Positions 47,360 through 56,432 of a stretch of 64,000 nt of DNA are shown here, piece after piece. The notes under the pieces are model-generated. The model had not been told where the DNA came from. It did not search any database and saw only the letters and a program-made list of their open reading frames with translations. Numbering within the stretch: position 1 is the stretch's first letter; each line of letters opens with the position of its first letter. This stretch comes from Brachyspira murdochii DSM 12563 (GTDB taxonomy: Bacteria > Spirochaetota > Brachyspiria > Brachyspirales > Brachyspiraceae): the NCBI RefSeq assembly GCF_000092845.1, contig NC_014150.1, positions 992,001-1,056,000 on the forward strand, written 5' to 3'. Made by a program: the position numbers and the translations under genes.

Positions 47360-48376
47360 ATGGCTTCAAAAAAGACATCTAATAAAACTAATACTATTAA
47401 ACCGCCGATACTCTTTTCAAAAACGCAGGAAATTATTAATAAAATAACAAAACAATTAGATGCTCCGCTTCTTTCTTACTGGAATTCCAATGGAGGAAGT
47501 GTATGTCAGAATGATGTTATAGTATTATCTGATGTACTTAAGCATATTGGCAAATGTGATAAAATATATTTCTTTATAAAAAGTTCAGGAGGAAGCGGAC
47601 AGGCTTCTTTAAGGATAGTACATCTATTAAGACAATCATTTAAAAAAGTAATTGCTCTTCTTCCATTAGAAGCGGCAAGTGCTGCTACTATGCTGTGTTT
47701 AGGGGCCGATGAAATACAGATGGGACCTTTAGCATTCATAACAGCTGTAGATACTTCTATTCAGCATGAATTATCCCCTGTAAATAAAGACAATAATTTA
47801 GTTTATGTAAGTCAGGACGAATTGGCTAGAGTTATAAAGCTATGGAAAGAGCAGTCTGTAAACGATGATAATAATCCTTATGAGCATATATACAAATACA
47901 TACATCCTTTAGTTTTGGGTGCTGTTGACAGAGCATCAAGTTTATCAATAAAACTATGCAAAGATATTTTATCATACCATATGGACAATCAAAAACTAAT
48001 AGATAATATATCAAACTCTCTTAATTCTGCCTATCCTTCTCATAATTACCCTATAACTATAAGAGAAGCCAAAAAATTAGGTCTCAATGTAAAAGAAATG
48101 GATGAAAAATTAAATGAATCATTAATGTCTCTAAACGAATACTATTCTGAAATGGGTCAGAAATCATGTACTGATTATGATGAGTTTAACTACCATGATA
48201 ATGAAATACTTAATATACATGAAGGTACCGGAGTTCAAATATACTATCAGGAAGATAAAGACTGGCATTACAGAACAGAAGAGAGAAGATGGATACCTAT
48301 GAATGACAACAGCGGATGGATAAAAAATACTTTAATAAACGGAAAACAAAATAAAAGCATATTCCATATAAGATAG
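47360..48376 (+). CDS. SDH-family (SppA/ClpP-fold) serine protease
   Basis: A 338-residue protein of the crotonase/ClpP-fold group annotated as serine dehydrogenase proteinase. Visible are FFIKSSGGSGQASLRIVHLL (oxyanion glycine region), LLPLEAASAATMLCLGADEI (nucleophile Ser107) and GPLAFITAVDTSI. Such proteins may degrade peptides without ATP. It has no signal peptide, so it is probably cytoplasmic. The C-terminal part after about residue 260 is divergent, with DKDWHYRTEERRW. It is divergent from flaA and has an AAAGGATAAG ribosome-binding site. Confidence 0.82.
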   Translation: MASKKTSNKTNTIKPPILFSKTQEIINKITKQLDAPLLSYWNSNGGSVCQNDVIVLSDVLKHIGKCDKIYFFIKSSGGSGQASLRIVHLLRQSFKKVIALLPLEAASAATMLCLGADEIQMGPLAFITAVDTSIQHELSPVNKDNNLVYVSQDELARVIKLWKEQSVNDDNNPYEHIYKYIHPLVLGAVDRASSLSIKLCKDILSYHMDNQKLIDNISNSLNSAYPSHNYPITIREAKKLGLNVKEMDEKLNESLMSLNEYYSEMGQKSCTDYDEFNYHDNEILNIHEGTGVQIYYQEDKDWHYRTEERRWIPMNDNSGWIKNTLINGKQNKSIFHIR

Positions 48377-48389
48377 TTTTATATAGGTA

Positions 48390-49373
48390 TTAATTAATCA
48401 ATTCTTCAAACTTCCTTATAACTTCATCAGGTTTTATAATTTCTCTGCATTCAAAAGTATTAAGCTCGCACTTCTTTCCGCCGCATATACAGGCTGGATT
48501 ATCAGGCTTTTTCTCTATTGCCTGACTATTTATGCCTATTGGAAAATTTTGATATGCTGGTGTTGCAAAATAAAGTGCTAAAGTAGGTATGCCGACTATA
48601 GAAGCTACATGCATAGCTCCGGAATCATTTCCTATAAAACCATCGCATAAACTTAAAATTGCTGCTATCATATCAAGAGACATATACGGTATAATAGGAT
48701 CATTGTAAAGCATAGCCGATATTCTGTCTGATATCTCTTTCTCATTCGGAGTAGTAATAAATAAAGTCAAAGCATCATATTTCTTTGATAAATAATTAGC
48801 CGTTTCAGCAAAATATTCCTCCTTCCAAATCTTTCCAAAGCTATTAGTTGCCCCTATACCATATGCAAATATTTTTTTATTATCCGGATTTACAGTTTTT
48901 AAATAATCTTTAGCTTTATTTAATAGTTTTTCTTTTATATTAAGTTTGATAACAGGTCTTTTTTTATCTATTCCTATAGCCTTAAGCAAATTAACGTAAT
49001 AATCTGCCGTGTGTATCCACCTCACTCCCTTTCTATCAACGGCGTCTGTAAGCATAAGGTCTCTGTAATCAGCCCTATATCCTATACGCCTTTTTATACC
49101 ATGACCGAAAACCCTAAAAGCACTCTCAAATGAATTTGGAAACAATATTACAGTATCAAAACGATATTTTCTTAAATGCGGAAACCTTTTTAATTCCAAA
49201 CACTCATCAACCAAGCTGCTAGCTTTGAATATGCCAAACATAGATTTTTTTGTCATTACTGTAATTTTCGCATCTTTGTATCTTTCTTTTATAAGGGAAA
49301 TAGCGGGAAAAGACATAATGATATCACCAAGCCAATTAGGCGAATGTATAAGTAAATTTTTAATATCTCTCAT
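48390..49373 (-). CDS. GT9 family glycosyltransferase (WaaF-like heptosyltransferase)
   Basis: A 327-residue glycosyltransferase of family 9. It begins LIHSPNWLGDIIMSFPAISLI, as in ADP-heptose:LPS heptosyltransferase II, and has YGIGATNSFGKIWKEEYFAE and DGFIGNDSGAMHVASIVGIP, the nucleotide-sugar binding signature. It would add a sugar to lipooligosaccharide at the cytoplasmic face. C-terminal CICGGKKCELNTFEC is an unusual Cys cluster, possibly metal-binding. Donor and acceptor are unproven. Confidence 0.9.
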   Translation of the reverse strand: MRDIKNLLIHSPNWLGDIIMSFPAISLIKERYKDAKITVMTKKSMFGIFKASSLVDECLELKRFPHLRKYRFDTVILFPNSFESAFRVFGHGIKRRIGYRADYRDLMLTDAVDRKGVRWIHTADYYVNLLKAIGIDKKRPVIKLNIKEKLLNKAKDYLKTVNPDNKKIFAYGIGATNSFGKIWKEEYFAETANYLSKKYDALTLFITTPNEKEISDRISAMLYNDPIIPYMSLDMIAAILSLCDGFIGNDSGAMHVASIVGIPTLALYFATPAYQNFPIGINSQAIEKKPDNPACICGGKKCELNTFECREIIKPDEVIRKFEELIN

Positions 49374-49403
49374 AAATAAACCAATCTTAAAAACATAATA
49401 AAT

Positions 49404-50177
49404 TTAAAGATCATCTAAATCGTCCAAATCTATAAAATCGTCCATAAATCTTTCATAACCCGATATTATGTTTTTATAAACACTTCCTTCCATAATTAAA
49501 TTGTTAGATTTTCTAAGATTTATAAAATATTCATAAAGCATAGAAAAATCATTTTTAAAAGTATTTTTCCACACATCTTTAGCAGATTCAATAACATCAA
49601 TATTATGACAATTTATTATCATATATCTTAGTCTATTACTATTTGCTGACTGAGTGGAAATAACTATGTCTATATGCTTATCATTAACAAATGCTAATTG
49701 ATCCTGACAATAAATAGAATTAATAACTCCCTCATCTACAGGTATTAATTTCTCATTTTCATCTAAACAATTATTGGCATAATAGTTAATACCGTTAAAT
49801 ATCAAAGTAATATAAAAAGGCTCTATACTTTTATTCATAGACTTAAGCTCTATTAATGTATTAGCTAAATTAGTCAAAGCTATATCATTCAACTTAATTT
49901 TTATCTGAACATCTGATATATACATGTCCTCTATTATAGAACTATGCATCTGATTAACGCCTATATAATCAACACTTTTTCCTAATCTTGACGAATTAGA
50001 AAATAAAAAATTCTTATAAACGTTGTCAGAAACATAACACCTTTCAAAAGTTTCATCGTCTAAAATAATAGCATCTTTATCTGAACGTCCCTGATACTGA
50101 CTATAAAACACAGTTTCATATACACTTGGCGAAAGCATAGAAGCTATCTCATATAATCTGACGTTATTATAATCCAT
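49404..50177 (-). CDS. hypothetical protein paired with a P-loop ATPase
   Basis: A 257-residue cytoplasmic protein with no recognised family. It contains SMLSPSVYETVFYSQYQGRSDKD and TLIELKSMNKSIEPFYITLIFNG and ends in a strongly acidic tail (DDFIDLDDLDDL). I prefer the ATG at 50177; a TTG at 50183 is the longer option. The gene starts about nine bases after the stop of the ATPase gene, so it is probably its partner. Confidence 0.65.
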   Translation of the reverse strand: MDYNNVRLYEIASMLSPSVYETVFYSQYQGRSDKDAIILDDETFERCYVSDNVYKNFLFSNSSRLGKSVDYIGVNQMHSSIIEDMYISDVQIKIKLNDIALTNLANTLIELKSMNKSIEPFYITLIFNGINYYANNCLDENEKLIPVDEGVINSIYCQDQLAFVNDKHIDIVISTQSANSNRLRYMIINCHNIDVIESAKDVWKNTFKNDFSMLYEYFINLRKSNNLIMEGSVYKNIISGYERFMDDFIDLDDLDDL

Positions 50178-50186
50178 AATCAAAAA

Positions 50187-50873
50187 CTAAAAAACATTTC
50201 CCATACTTTTTATATCATAATCCATCACAAATAAATCATATCTAGAAGTTATATTAGGATTCCTGCTGTAAAAACCCTTATCAACACAAGTAAACTTAAC
50301 CGGAATATTTTTTTCTTTTGAAATTTCAGAAGCTATCATCTCGCCTTTTTCTATATCTTCTGCTGAAGTATAATTCATTAAATGGGTATTATTAATTATA
50401 GCTGTAGCCTTTAACCCAAGAACTGCCTCTATGCTTATTAAATGACCAATAGCATATTCTGCTGTAGAGTTTTCATCTCTGTTGGCATTAAGTACAAAAA
50501 ATACATCTGTTTCATTTATATCTGCATTATCTCTGAAAGTGGCAAAAGATAAACTTCCAGCAGAGTTTCCTCCCATATCTACTATTCCTATAATATCTTT
50601 TCTGTCAAATATGGAGTAAACTTCAGCAGATACAGCAGGTATATCAGCTCCAGACTGAGGAAGATAGGTACCTATCACTTTAATATTTTTATTTTTTAAA
50701 TACTCTGAATGTTCTCTAGACCTAAAATAAGGATTTACTACATCCAAATCGGCTATATAAATTTCTTTATCTGTATTTTTCCTAATATACAAACTATAGT
50801 TAATAGAAAAAGTAGTTTTTCCAGATCCGTAATGACCGCATATTATTGTTACGCGATTATAGTATTTACTCAT
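50187..50873 (-). CDS. P-loop ATPase of the MinD/CobB-like group
   Basis: A 228-residue ATPase. Walker A is GHYGSGKTTFSINY, followed by DLDVVNPYFRSREH and VDMGGNSAGSLSF. It resembles the simple P-loop proteins of the MinD/ParA/CobQ superfamily that load metals or position other proteins, and its partner gene may provide the substrate. The start is ATG 50873 with AGGA seven bases upstream; a TTG at 50876 would only add one residue. No specific function is assignable. Confidence 0.75.
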   Translation of the reverse strand: MSKYYNRVTIICGHYGSGKTTFSINYSLYIRKNTDKEIYIADLDVVNPYFRSREHSEYLKNKNIKVIGTYLPQSGADIPAVSAEVYSIFDRKDIIGIVDMGGNSAGSLSFATFRDNADINETDVFFVLNANRDENSTAEYAIGHLISIEAVLGLKATAIINNTHLMNYTSAEDIEKGEMIASEISKEKNIPVKFTCVDKGFYSRNPNITSRYDLFVMDYDIKSMGNVF

Positions 50874-51023
50874 CAAATAATCCTAATAAATTTACCAATA
50901 TAAAATATTTAATAATTTTTTCAAATTTTTTTTATATATAATAATTTATTAATTATAAAATTTATTCTCATAATGTCAAATTTAATATACCCAAAAATCA
51001 CTATAAAAAATAAAAATTAGTGC

Positions 51024-51051
51024 TTGAAAATTCAAATAAAGCCGATATTAT
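51024..51051 (+). promoter_or_regulatory. probable promoter for the 51109 gene
   Basis: TTGAAA at 51024-51029 and TATTAT at 51046-51051 are 16 bp apart, about 57 bp before the ATG. Confidence 0.5.
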
Positions 51052-51108
51052 ATAGTAAGATTGTATTTTACTATATTAATTAAAAACTAAAATGATTAGG
51101 AATAAGCT

Positions 51109-51780
51109 ATGAAAAAATATATAATTATCTTGATATTTTTATTTGGCTGTTATCTGTTTCCGCAGTATGCTACAAACGATGCATATGTACCAAATAATAA
51201 TAATAACACAGTAACAGAAGAAAATAATAATAATCAGGATAATAACAATACAGAATATATAACCAATGATGCAGTTATGGGAAGAAAGCCTGCTGTAATA
51301 AATACTCCTATAACTGGTTTTAAAAATATTAAACTTGGAGCAACAAGAGAAGACACTATAAATGCAATATTAGGCGACAACACTATGACTTTGCCTAAAC
51401 AATATATGACTGGTACTGTAGATTTATCGGCTGAAGAAAGTGCTGATTTCTTAGCATTGGAAGAAAATAAATTCTACAAAAGCGGTTATTTTGTTTTTAA
51501 AGATGATTCGCTTTATTCAATAACTATAAATTTTCAGCCTAATCAGGTTGATTTTTTGGAGATTTTATCTGCATTAAATGCTAAATATACTAAAGGATCA
51601 TTCCTAGATGCTAATACTGTTGCTTGGCAGAATGGAGATATAAGAATAATATTAGAAAGACCTAGCGTAGTTAAATATCTTAATATGAGCGATATTACAA
51701 GTACTTCGGATACGAGAATAAAAGAAAAAGAAGAGACTCCGCCTCAAAATATAAGGAAATCAATACTGGAAGGACTTTAA
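51109..51780 (+). CDS. exported hypothetical protein
   Basis: A 223-residue protein with a signal peptide or lipoprotein-like start (KKYIIILIFLFGC, a possible lipobox Cys14). A stretch of Asn-rich low complexity (NNNNNTVTEENNNNQDNNN) follows, then a globular part with ITGFKNIKLGATREDTINAIL and YSITINFQPNQVDFLEILSALNAKYTKG. I recognise no family for it, although this part looks like a small alpha/beta sensor. AGGA lies before the ATG. The next gene begins five bases after the stop. Confidence 0.68.
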   Translation: MKKYIIILIFLFGCYLFPQYATNDAYVPNNNNNTVTEENNNNQDNNNTEYITNDAVMGRKPAVINTPITGFKNIKLGATREDTINAILGDNTMTLPKQYMTGTVDLSAEESADFLALEENKFYKSGYFVFKDDSLYSITINFQPNQVDFLEILSALNAKYTKGSFLDANTVAWQNGDIRIILERPSVVKYLNMSDITSTSDTRIKEKEETPPQNIRKSILEGL

Positions 51781-51785
51781 TAAAA

Positions 51786-52289
51786 ATGCATAAATATACA
51801 TTAGTATTAATCATTACAATAATATTATTAATATCATCATGCAGCAATAATAATAAAGAAAATATACAGAAAAGAGTAGAAATTATTTTAAAAGATGATA
51901 TAGACAGTATAGAAAATAGAGAAGTAATAGAATATGATGAAGATAAATTAAAACAGCTTGCTTTATCTTCTTTAAAAGAGTTCTATTCAATGCCTTACAA
52001 TCAAGAAAATGTACGCATAGCTTATGAAAAATTCTATTCTGCAAACTATAAAGAAATATTAAGAAAAAGCAGAAATATAAAAAATGCTGATGAATATGTA
52101 CAAAGTAATCCTTCACTTGATTTTGAATTTGAAACTAAAATAGATAAAGTATATGATATAAAATTAGACGGACAAAAAGCATATATTGATGCCGACTCTT
52201 CAGTATATGACAGAGTGGAAGATACTACTTCAAAAGCAAGACAAACTTTTATAATGTGCTATGAAAATAACAAATGGGTTATTTTATAA
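51786..52289 (+). CDS. lipoprotein of unknown function
   Basis: A 167-residue predicted lipoprotein: LLISSC lipobox (Cys19), then a charged linker and a helical domain with LALSSLKEFYSMPYNQENVRIAYEKFYSANY, then DADSSVYDRVEDTTSKARQTFIMCYENNKWVIL. The last part fits a SnoaL/DUF4878-like fold loosely. It is probably the second gene of a two-gene unit with 51109. Confidence 0.72.
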   Translation: MHKYTLVLIITIILLISSCSNNNKENIQKRVEIILKDDIDSIENREVIEYDEDKLKQLALSSLKEFYSMPYNQENVRIAYEKFYSANYKEILRKSRNIKNADEYVQSNPSLDFEFETKIDKVYDIKLDGQKAYIDADSSVYDRVEDTTSKARQTFIMCYENNKWVIL

Positions 52290-52701
52290 AAATTGTAATA
52301 GACTTAATTTAATGATAAAACAAATAAGAATTTATTAGAGCATTTAAAATATATTTTTATTACCAAATAATTATAAATATAGCTCTAAGAAAAGAAATAA
52401 TGAAATGTTTTGATGAATATATAAATGCATATCTTCATTGAACAATATAAAAATCCAAGTTTATAAATCTAAAATTTTTGCTTATTTAGAAACAATAAAA
52501 AATACAATAAATATAATATATAAAGAAGAAAATAAAAATTATATTGATAAAGATACATTGTACATAGAAAATATTTATTTAAATGAATTAATAACTTTCT
52601 TATATAATGAAATTAAAATGATAAAAAATAATCATTAATCATACTCTATATTTTTCCGACACTATTAACATAATATTATACTATTTAACTAGGAGTTTAC
52701 C
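52290..52701 (+). other. intergenic stretch with a doubtful small ORF
   Basis: A TTG-started frame of 66 codons (52438-52638) reads KIQVYKSKIFAYLETIKNT and LYIENIYLNELITFLYNE, and a 13-codon ATG frame just before it (MKCFDEYINAYLH) would join it only through a frameshift. Neither has a ribosome-binding site. It could be a decayed gene, but support is poor. AGGAG at 52691-52695 serves ftsA. Confidence 0.35.
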
Positions 52702-53949
52702 TTGAAAGAGCCAATTATAGCGGGATTAGATGCAGGAAGTGCATCAGTAAAAACTGTCATTGCCCGTGTTAATGATGATAAATTAGATATTATAGGAATA
52801 GGTGAAAGTGAAAGCGAAGGCATCAAAAAAGGGGTAATAATCAATATAGATGCTGCTGCTAATGCCATAGAAAAATCTATCAATGAAGCCGAACATATGG
52901 CTGGCTTACAGGCTCCTGATATAATTGCGGCAATAGGCGGAGATCATATTAAAGGATTAAACAGCAAAGGCGTTATTGGGGTAAACACAAAAGATAAAGA
53001 AGTTACTCCTCTTGAAATTGACAGAGTTTTAGAAAGTGCTAAAAATATATTAATACCTGCTGACAGAGAAATAATAGAAGCTATAGAACAGGAATACTCG
53101 TTAGACGGACAAGATGAAATAAAAAATCCTATAGGTATGTCTGGTACAAGACTCGAAACCAAAGTGCATATTATAACAGGTCTTAAACATGTAAGTGAGC
53201 ATCTTAGAAAAACTTTAAATAAAATGCGTTTTTCTGGAAAGGATTTTATAGTTAATATACGCGGAAGTGCTGAAGCATGCCTTACTGATGATGAAAAAGA
53301 ATTAGGTGTTGTTGTATTTGATATAGGACATTCTACTACTTCTATGATGGTATATTTGGAAGGTTCTGTTTGGCATACTGCCGTTATACCTGTCGGAAGT
53401 CAGCATATTACTAATGATATAGCTGAAGGACTTAGAATAACAATACCTTCCGCTGAAAAATTAAAAAAAGATCATGGATTTGCTTTTATAGACATGGTAG
53501 GAGAAAAAGAAATTATTGAAGTACCTACTGCAAGCGGACAAATGCGTACTATACCTAAAAGAGTTTTAACTGAAATTATACAGCCTAGAGTGGAAGAAAT
53601 ATTCAGTTTATGCGGAAAAGAATTAAGCAAAATGAAATATATTGATTCTCTTTCTGCTGGAATGGTATTTACTGGAGGAGGAGCATTACTTCCTGGGCTT
53701 GTGGAGCTTGCTAAGGCTTATCAAACTGCTGTTAAAGGGGCAGCACCAATAACTGCAAGAATAGGTGTACCTGATAAAATAGAAGGTATAAGAGATATAG
53801 CAAATAATCCTGCCTACTCTGCTGTTGTTGGAATACTTATGATGAGTTTAGACGAAGCTACTCAGGTTAATGTACCTCATAAAAAAACTTCTGAAAAAGG
53901 TAAGTTTAAATTCAACTTTAAAAATCCTTTCTCTGAGTTTTTCAAATAA
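52702..53949 (+). CDS. ftsA: cell division protein FtsA
   Basis: A 415-residue actin-like ATPase that tethers FtsZ to the membrane. Visible are GLDAGSASVKTVIARV (phosphate-1), VVFDIGHSTTSMMVYLEGS (phosphate-2), GMVFTGGGALLPGLVELAKAY (adenosine motif) and the C-terminal Phe/Lys-rich helix KFKFNFKNPFSEFFK, the membrane-targeting helix. Start is TTG with AGGAG six bases upstream. ftsZ, usually next, is not in this window downstream; instead a terminator and a transposase-like gene follow. Confidence 0.95.
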   Translation: MKEPIIAGLDAGSASVKTVIARVNDDKLDIIGIGESESEGIKKGVIINIDAAANAIEKSINEAEHMAGLQAPDIIAAIGGDHIKGLNSKGVIGVNTKDKEVTPLEIDRVLESAKNILIPADREIIEAIEQEYSLDGQDEIKNPIGMSGTRLETKVHIITGLKHVSEHLRKTLNKMRFSGKDFIVNIRGSAEACLTDDEKELGVVVFDIGHSTTSMMVYLEGSVWHTAVIPVGSQHITNDIAEGLRITIPSAEKLKKDHGFAFIDMVGEKEIIEVPTASGQMRTIPKRVLTEIIQPRVEEIFSLCGKELSKMKYIDSLSAGMVFTGGGALLPGLVELAKAYQTAVKGAAPITARIGVPDKIEGIRDIANNPAYSAVVGILMMSLDEATQVNVPHKKTSEKGKFKFNFKNPFSEFFK

Positions 53950-53976
53950 TTTGAAATTTAATATATCAACATAATT

Positions 53977-54020
53977 AATATTATACCTCATATATAACTT
54001 ATTGAGGTATAATATTTTAT
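53977..54020 (+). terminator. terminator after ftsA
   Basis: AATATTATACCTCA at 53977-53990 is perfectly complementary to TGAGGTATAATATT at 54003-54016, with a 12-base loop and a short T-rich tail. It ends the ftsA transcript. Confidence 0.8.
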
Positions 54021-54091
54021 TATACCCAATAATCAGATATTCATAACTTTTATAATAAATATTATAATACTCAAAATCAACCATATACATT

Positions 54092-54120
54092 TTGACAAAT
54101 TAAATCATTTTTAGTATAAT
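54092..54120 (+). promoter_or_regulatory. perfect consensus promoter abutting the Rpn nuclease start
   Basis: TTGACA at 54092-54097, a 17-bp spacer and TATAAT at 54115-54120 match the sigma-70 consensus exactly. The ATG is at 54127, where transcription would begin, so the mRNA is predicted to be leaderless. There is no Shine-Dalgarno between them. Confidence 0.8.
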
Positions 54121-54126
54121 TAAACT

Positions 54127-55067
54127 ATGAAAGAGATTAACAGACTTAATGATTTATTTGTACGATACTTAATCGGTACTGAAGGCGATGAAGATATATT
54201 AGAAAATATTGTTAATGCCGTTTTAAACGATGCAGGCTTTGAATCTGTGAGTAATCTTGAAATTATAAATCCTTACAACTTACCTGAAAATGAAAATTTA
54301 AAAGAATCCATACTTGATGTTAAAGCAAAAACTAAAGATGGTAAGAAAGTGCTTGTTGAAATACAATTAGTAGGCAACAATAATTTTATAAAAAGGATAT
54401 TATACTACATAGCTAAAAATATAGTTTCTGAATTAAAAGAAAGTGATTTATACATTAATATAAGCCAGATGATTAGTATTAGTTTTATAAATTTTAATTT
54501 AGATATTGGAAGTGAAGCTGATATAAAAAAGAACATAAATGTTTAACATTTGCTGATATTAACAATCCCAGCATTAGACTGGACGATTTCCAGATACATT
54601 TTATCGAAATTAAAAGATTTGAAGAAATATTAAAAAATGCTAGTACTAATGACTATAACAAAAATAAACTTTTATCTTGGATTGATTTTTTTACAACAAA
54701 AGATTTAGAAAAAGATATTAATAAACTTATAGGAGGTAATGATATAATGACTAAAGTTATAGATAAATATAAAAGATTTGTAGCCGATGAAAAAGAAATG
54801 TCTGCCTATAATGAAAGAGATACTTTTCTTTACGGACAGTCTGTAATGCTCCAGTATGAAAGAGAAGCAGGAAAAAAAGAAGGTATAGAAATAGGATTTC
54901 AGCAGGGTATAGAGAAAGGTATAGAACAGGGTATAGAAAAAGGTATAGAAAAAGGTGAAATAAATAAAGCAAAAGACATAGCATTAAATTTAAAAAATAT
55001 GAATATGAGTAATGAAGATATAAGCAGAATAACAGGTTTAAGTATAGATGAAATAAAAAAATTATGA
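54127..55067 (+). pseudogene. Rpn-family PD-(D/E)XK nuclease/transposase, frameshifted
   Basis: The N-terminal frame (54127-54546, 139 codons) encodes the nuclease core of the recombination-promoting nuclease/PDDEXK_2 transposase family: LFVRYLIGTEGDEDILENI, then ESILDVKAKTKDGKKVLVEIQ with Asp64, Glu78 and Gln80. The frame ends early. The other frame continues with LTFADINNPSIRLDDFQIHFIEIK and runs to 55067, including the usual GIEKGIEQG tail. The switch fits a one-base shift in the run of six A at 54525-54530, and the site is A AAA AAG, a canonical -1 slippery heptamer. It is therefore either a one-base decay or a programmed frameshift. Confidence 0.85.
54882..54953 (+). repeat. six 12-bp tandem units in the Rpn C-terminal coding region
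   Basis: Units of the form GGTATAGAAAAA repeat six times, the second being degenerate, and encode GIE(K/Q) repeats. Perfect or near-perfect units could change number by slippage without breaking the frame. Confidence 0.8.
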
Positions 55068-55268
55068 GCATCTGATAAGTTTACTTATCAGGTATTTTTA
55101 TAGAATAATTTTTTATGTATAAATAAAGAAATAGAAGAACTACATTAAAATGTTATGTATTATTGCTGATAAGTCTTTTATAGTTAAATATAAATAAAAA
55201 AATTTAAATTTTACAAAATCATTATTGAAAAGTTTTTAATAAAAAATTAATTATACGGAGATTAGATT

Positions 55269-55784
55269 ATGGGCTGTTTAGGAGTATTATTTGCTTTAAG
55301 CGATAAAGATTTAAATAAATTATTAAAAACTTCAAGACTTGAAAGACCTGATTTTGTTTGTGAATATTTAGAAGAAATATACTTTGAAAAGCATAGAAAA
55401 TATATTTATGAACTTGATAAATCTTGGGACGCTATGCATAGATGTCTTTCTAATGATGGGCTTTTGGTATTTGGTGATGATAATTATCCTTTAGGCTCTG
55501 TAATAATGGGAGGCGATGTTTTATACGGAAATGGTGATGAAGAAGAGGATTATATTATCACATTAAAAAAAGCAAATGTAGTTAAAGATATAGCTCAAAA
55601 AATAGAAACTATAACAAAAGAACAGTTCAAAGAAAAGTATTTTAAAATAGATGAAAAAGGTTATGAGTATCCGTTAAATGATGAAGACTTTGAATATACT
55701 TGGGACTATTTTTACAGAAGTATAGAGTTTTGGAAAAATGCTTCTGAGTCAAACAGAGCTATGATATTTACAGCTGACCAATAA
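55269..55784 (+). CDS. DUF1877 (YfbM-like) protein
   Basis: A 171-residue soluble protein matching the DUF1877/YfbM family: GCLGVLFALSDKDLNKLLK at the start, YELDKSWDAMHRCLSNDG, then PLGSVIMGGDVLYG and a C-terminal YFYRSIEFWKNASESNRAMI. The family fold is known only from structural genomics and the role is unknown. GGAG precedes the ATG. Confidence 0.85.
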   Translation: MGCLGVLFALSDKDLNKLLKTSRLERPDFVCEYLEEIYFEKHRKYIYELDKSWDAMHRCLSNDGLLVFGDDNYPLGSVIMGGDVLYGNGDEEEDYIITLKKANVVKDIAQKIETITKEQFKEKYFKIDEKGYEYPLNDEDFEYTWDYFYRSIEFWKNASESNRAMIFTADQ

Positions 55785-55798
55785 AATTATTATTAATA

Positions 55799-56419
55799 AT
55801 GAATAAATATTTTATTTTTTTATTTTTTACTATTTATATAAATGCTTTTTCAATTATGGCTGATGATATTTATAAATTAAGCGATTTAAAATATAAAGGC
55901 TATGACATACACAGAGAAAACTCTGATATAATAGGTTTTCATAAAGATGAATATAATTACAATTTATTTTTAGAAGATAATAATTTTGACACTAATAATT
56001 TATATATAGAAACATTTGATAAAGATGCAGATATTGAATTAAAAATAACTGCAAATCAAAATCAAAAATACAATATAAAAATTTTAGAAATAAATATAAT
56101 GAAATTAGGGCATATATTAAGCACATATAAAATCAATATATACCCTACTCTATTCAATATAGAAATCACAGACGGATATAATAATTATAAACCTATAAAA
56201 GAAAACAAATTGCTCCTAATACAAATACCAAAAAATATTTATGACAGTATAAATGAAAAAAATATAAACTCATTTCTAAAAATAAACTTCTTTTTTAATG
56301 GCAGTAAAAAAATAAAACATTATAAAGAAAAAAATAATTATAAAACTTTTGATATAGAGCTTTTCAGCAGATATCCTTATTATTTTAATATTTATAATAT
56401 AAAGCTAGTATATAACTAA
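55799..56419 (+). CDS. exported hypothetical protein
   Basis: A 206-residue protein with a signal peptide (KYFIFLFFTIYINAFSIMA). The mature part is Asn/Ile/Lys-rich with GYDIHRENSDIIGFHKDEYNY and probably all-beta. No family is recognised. It starts 15 bases after the DUF1877 gene and has no clear ribosome-binding site, so it may be translated by coupling. Confidence 0.62.
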   Translation: MNKYFIFLFFTIYINAFSIMADDIYKLSDLKYKGYDIHRENSDIIGFHKDEYNYNLFLEDNNFDTNNLYIETFDKDADIELKITANQNQKYNIKILEINIMKLGHILSTYKINIYPTLFNIEITDGYNNYKPIKENKLLLIQIPKNIYDSINEKNINSFLKINFFFNGSKKIKHYKEKNNYKTFDIELFSRYPYYFNIYNIKLVYN

Positions 56420-56432
56420 TCTTAAAAAAACA

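Noticed and set aside
52438-52638. 66-codon ORF before ftsA
   Set aside because: It starts with TTG, has no ribosome-binding site and no recognisable domain; kept only as a doubtful note.
54882-54953. Tandem 12-bp units as a CRISPR array
   Set aside because: Units are contiguous with no spacers and are coding.
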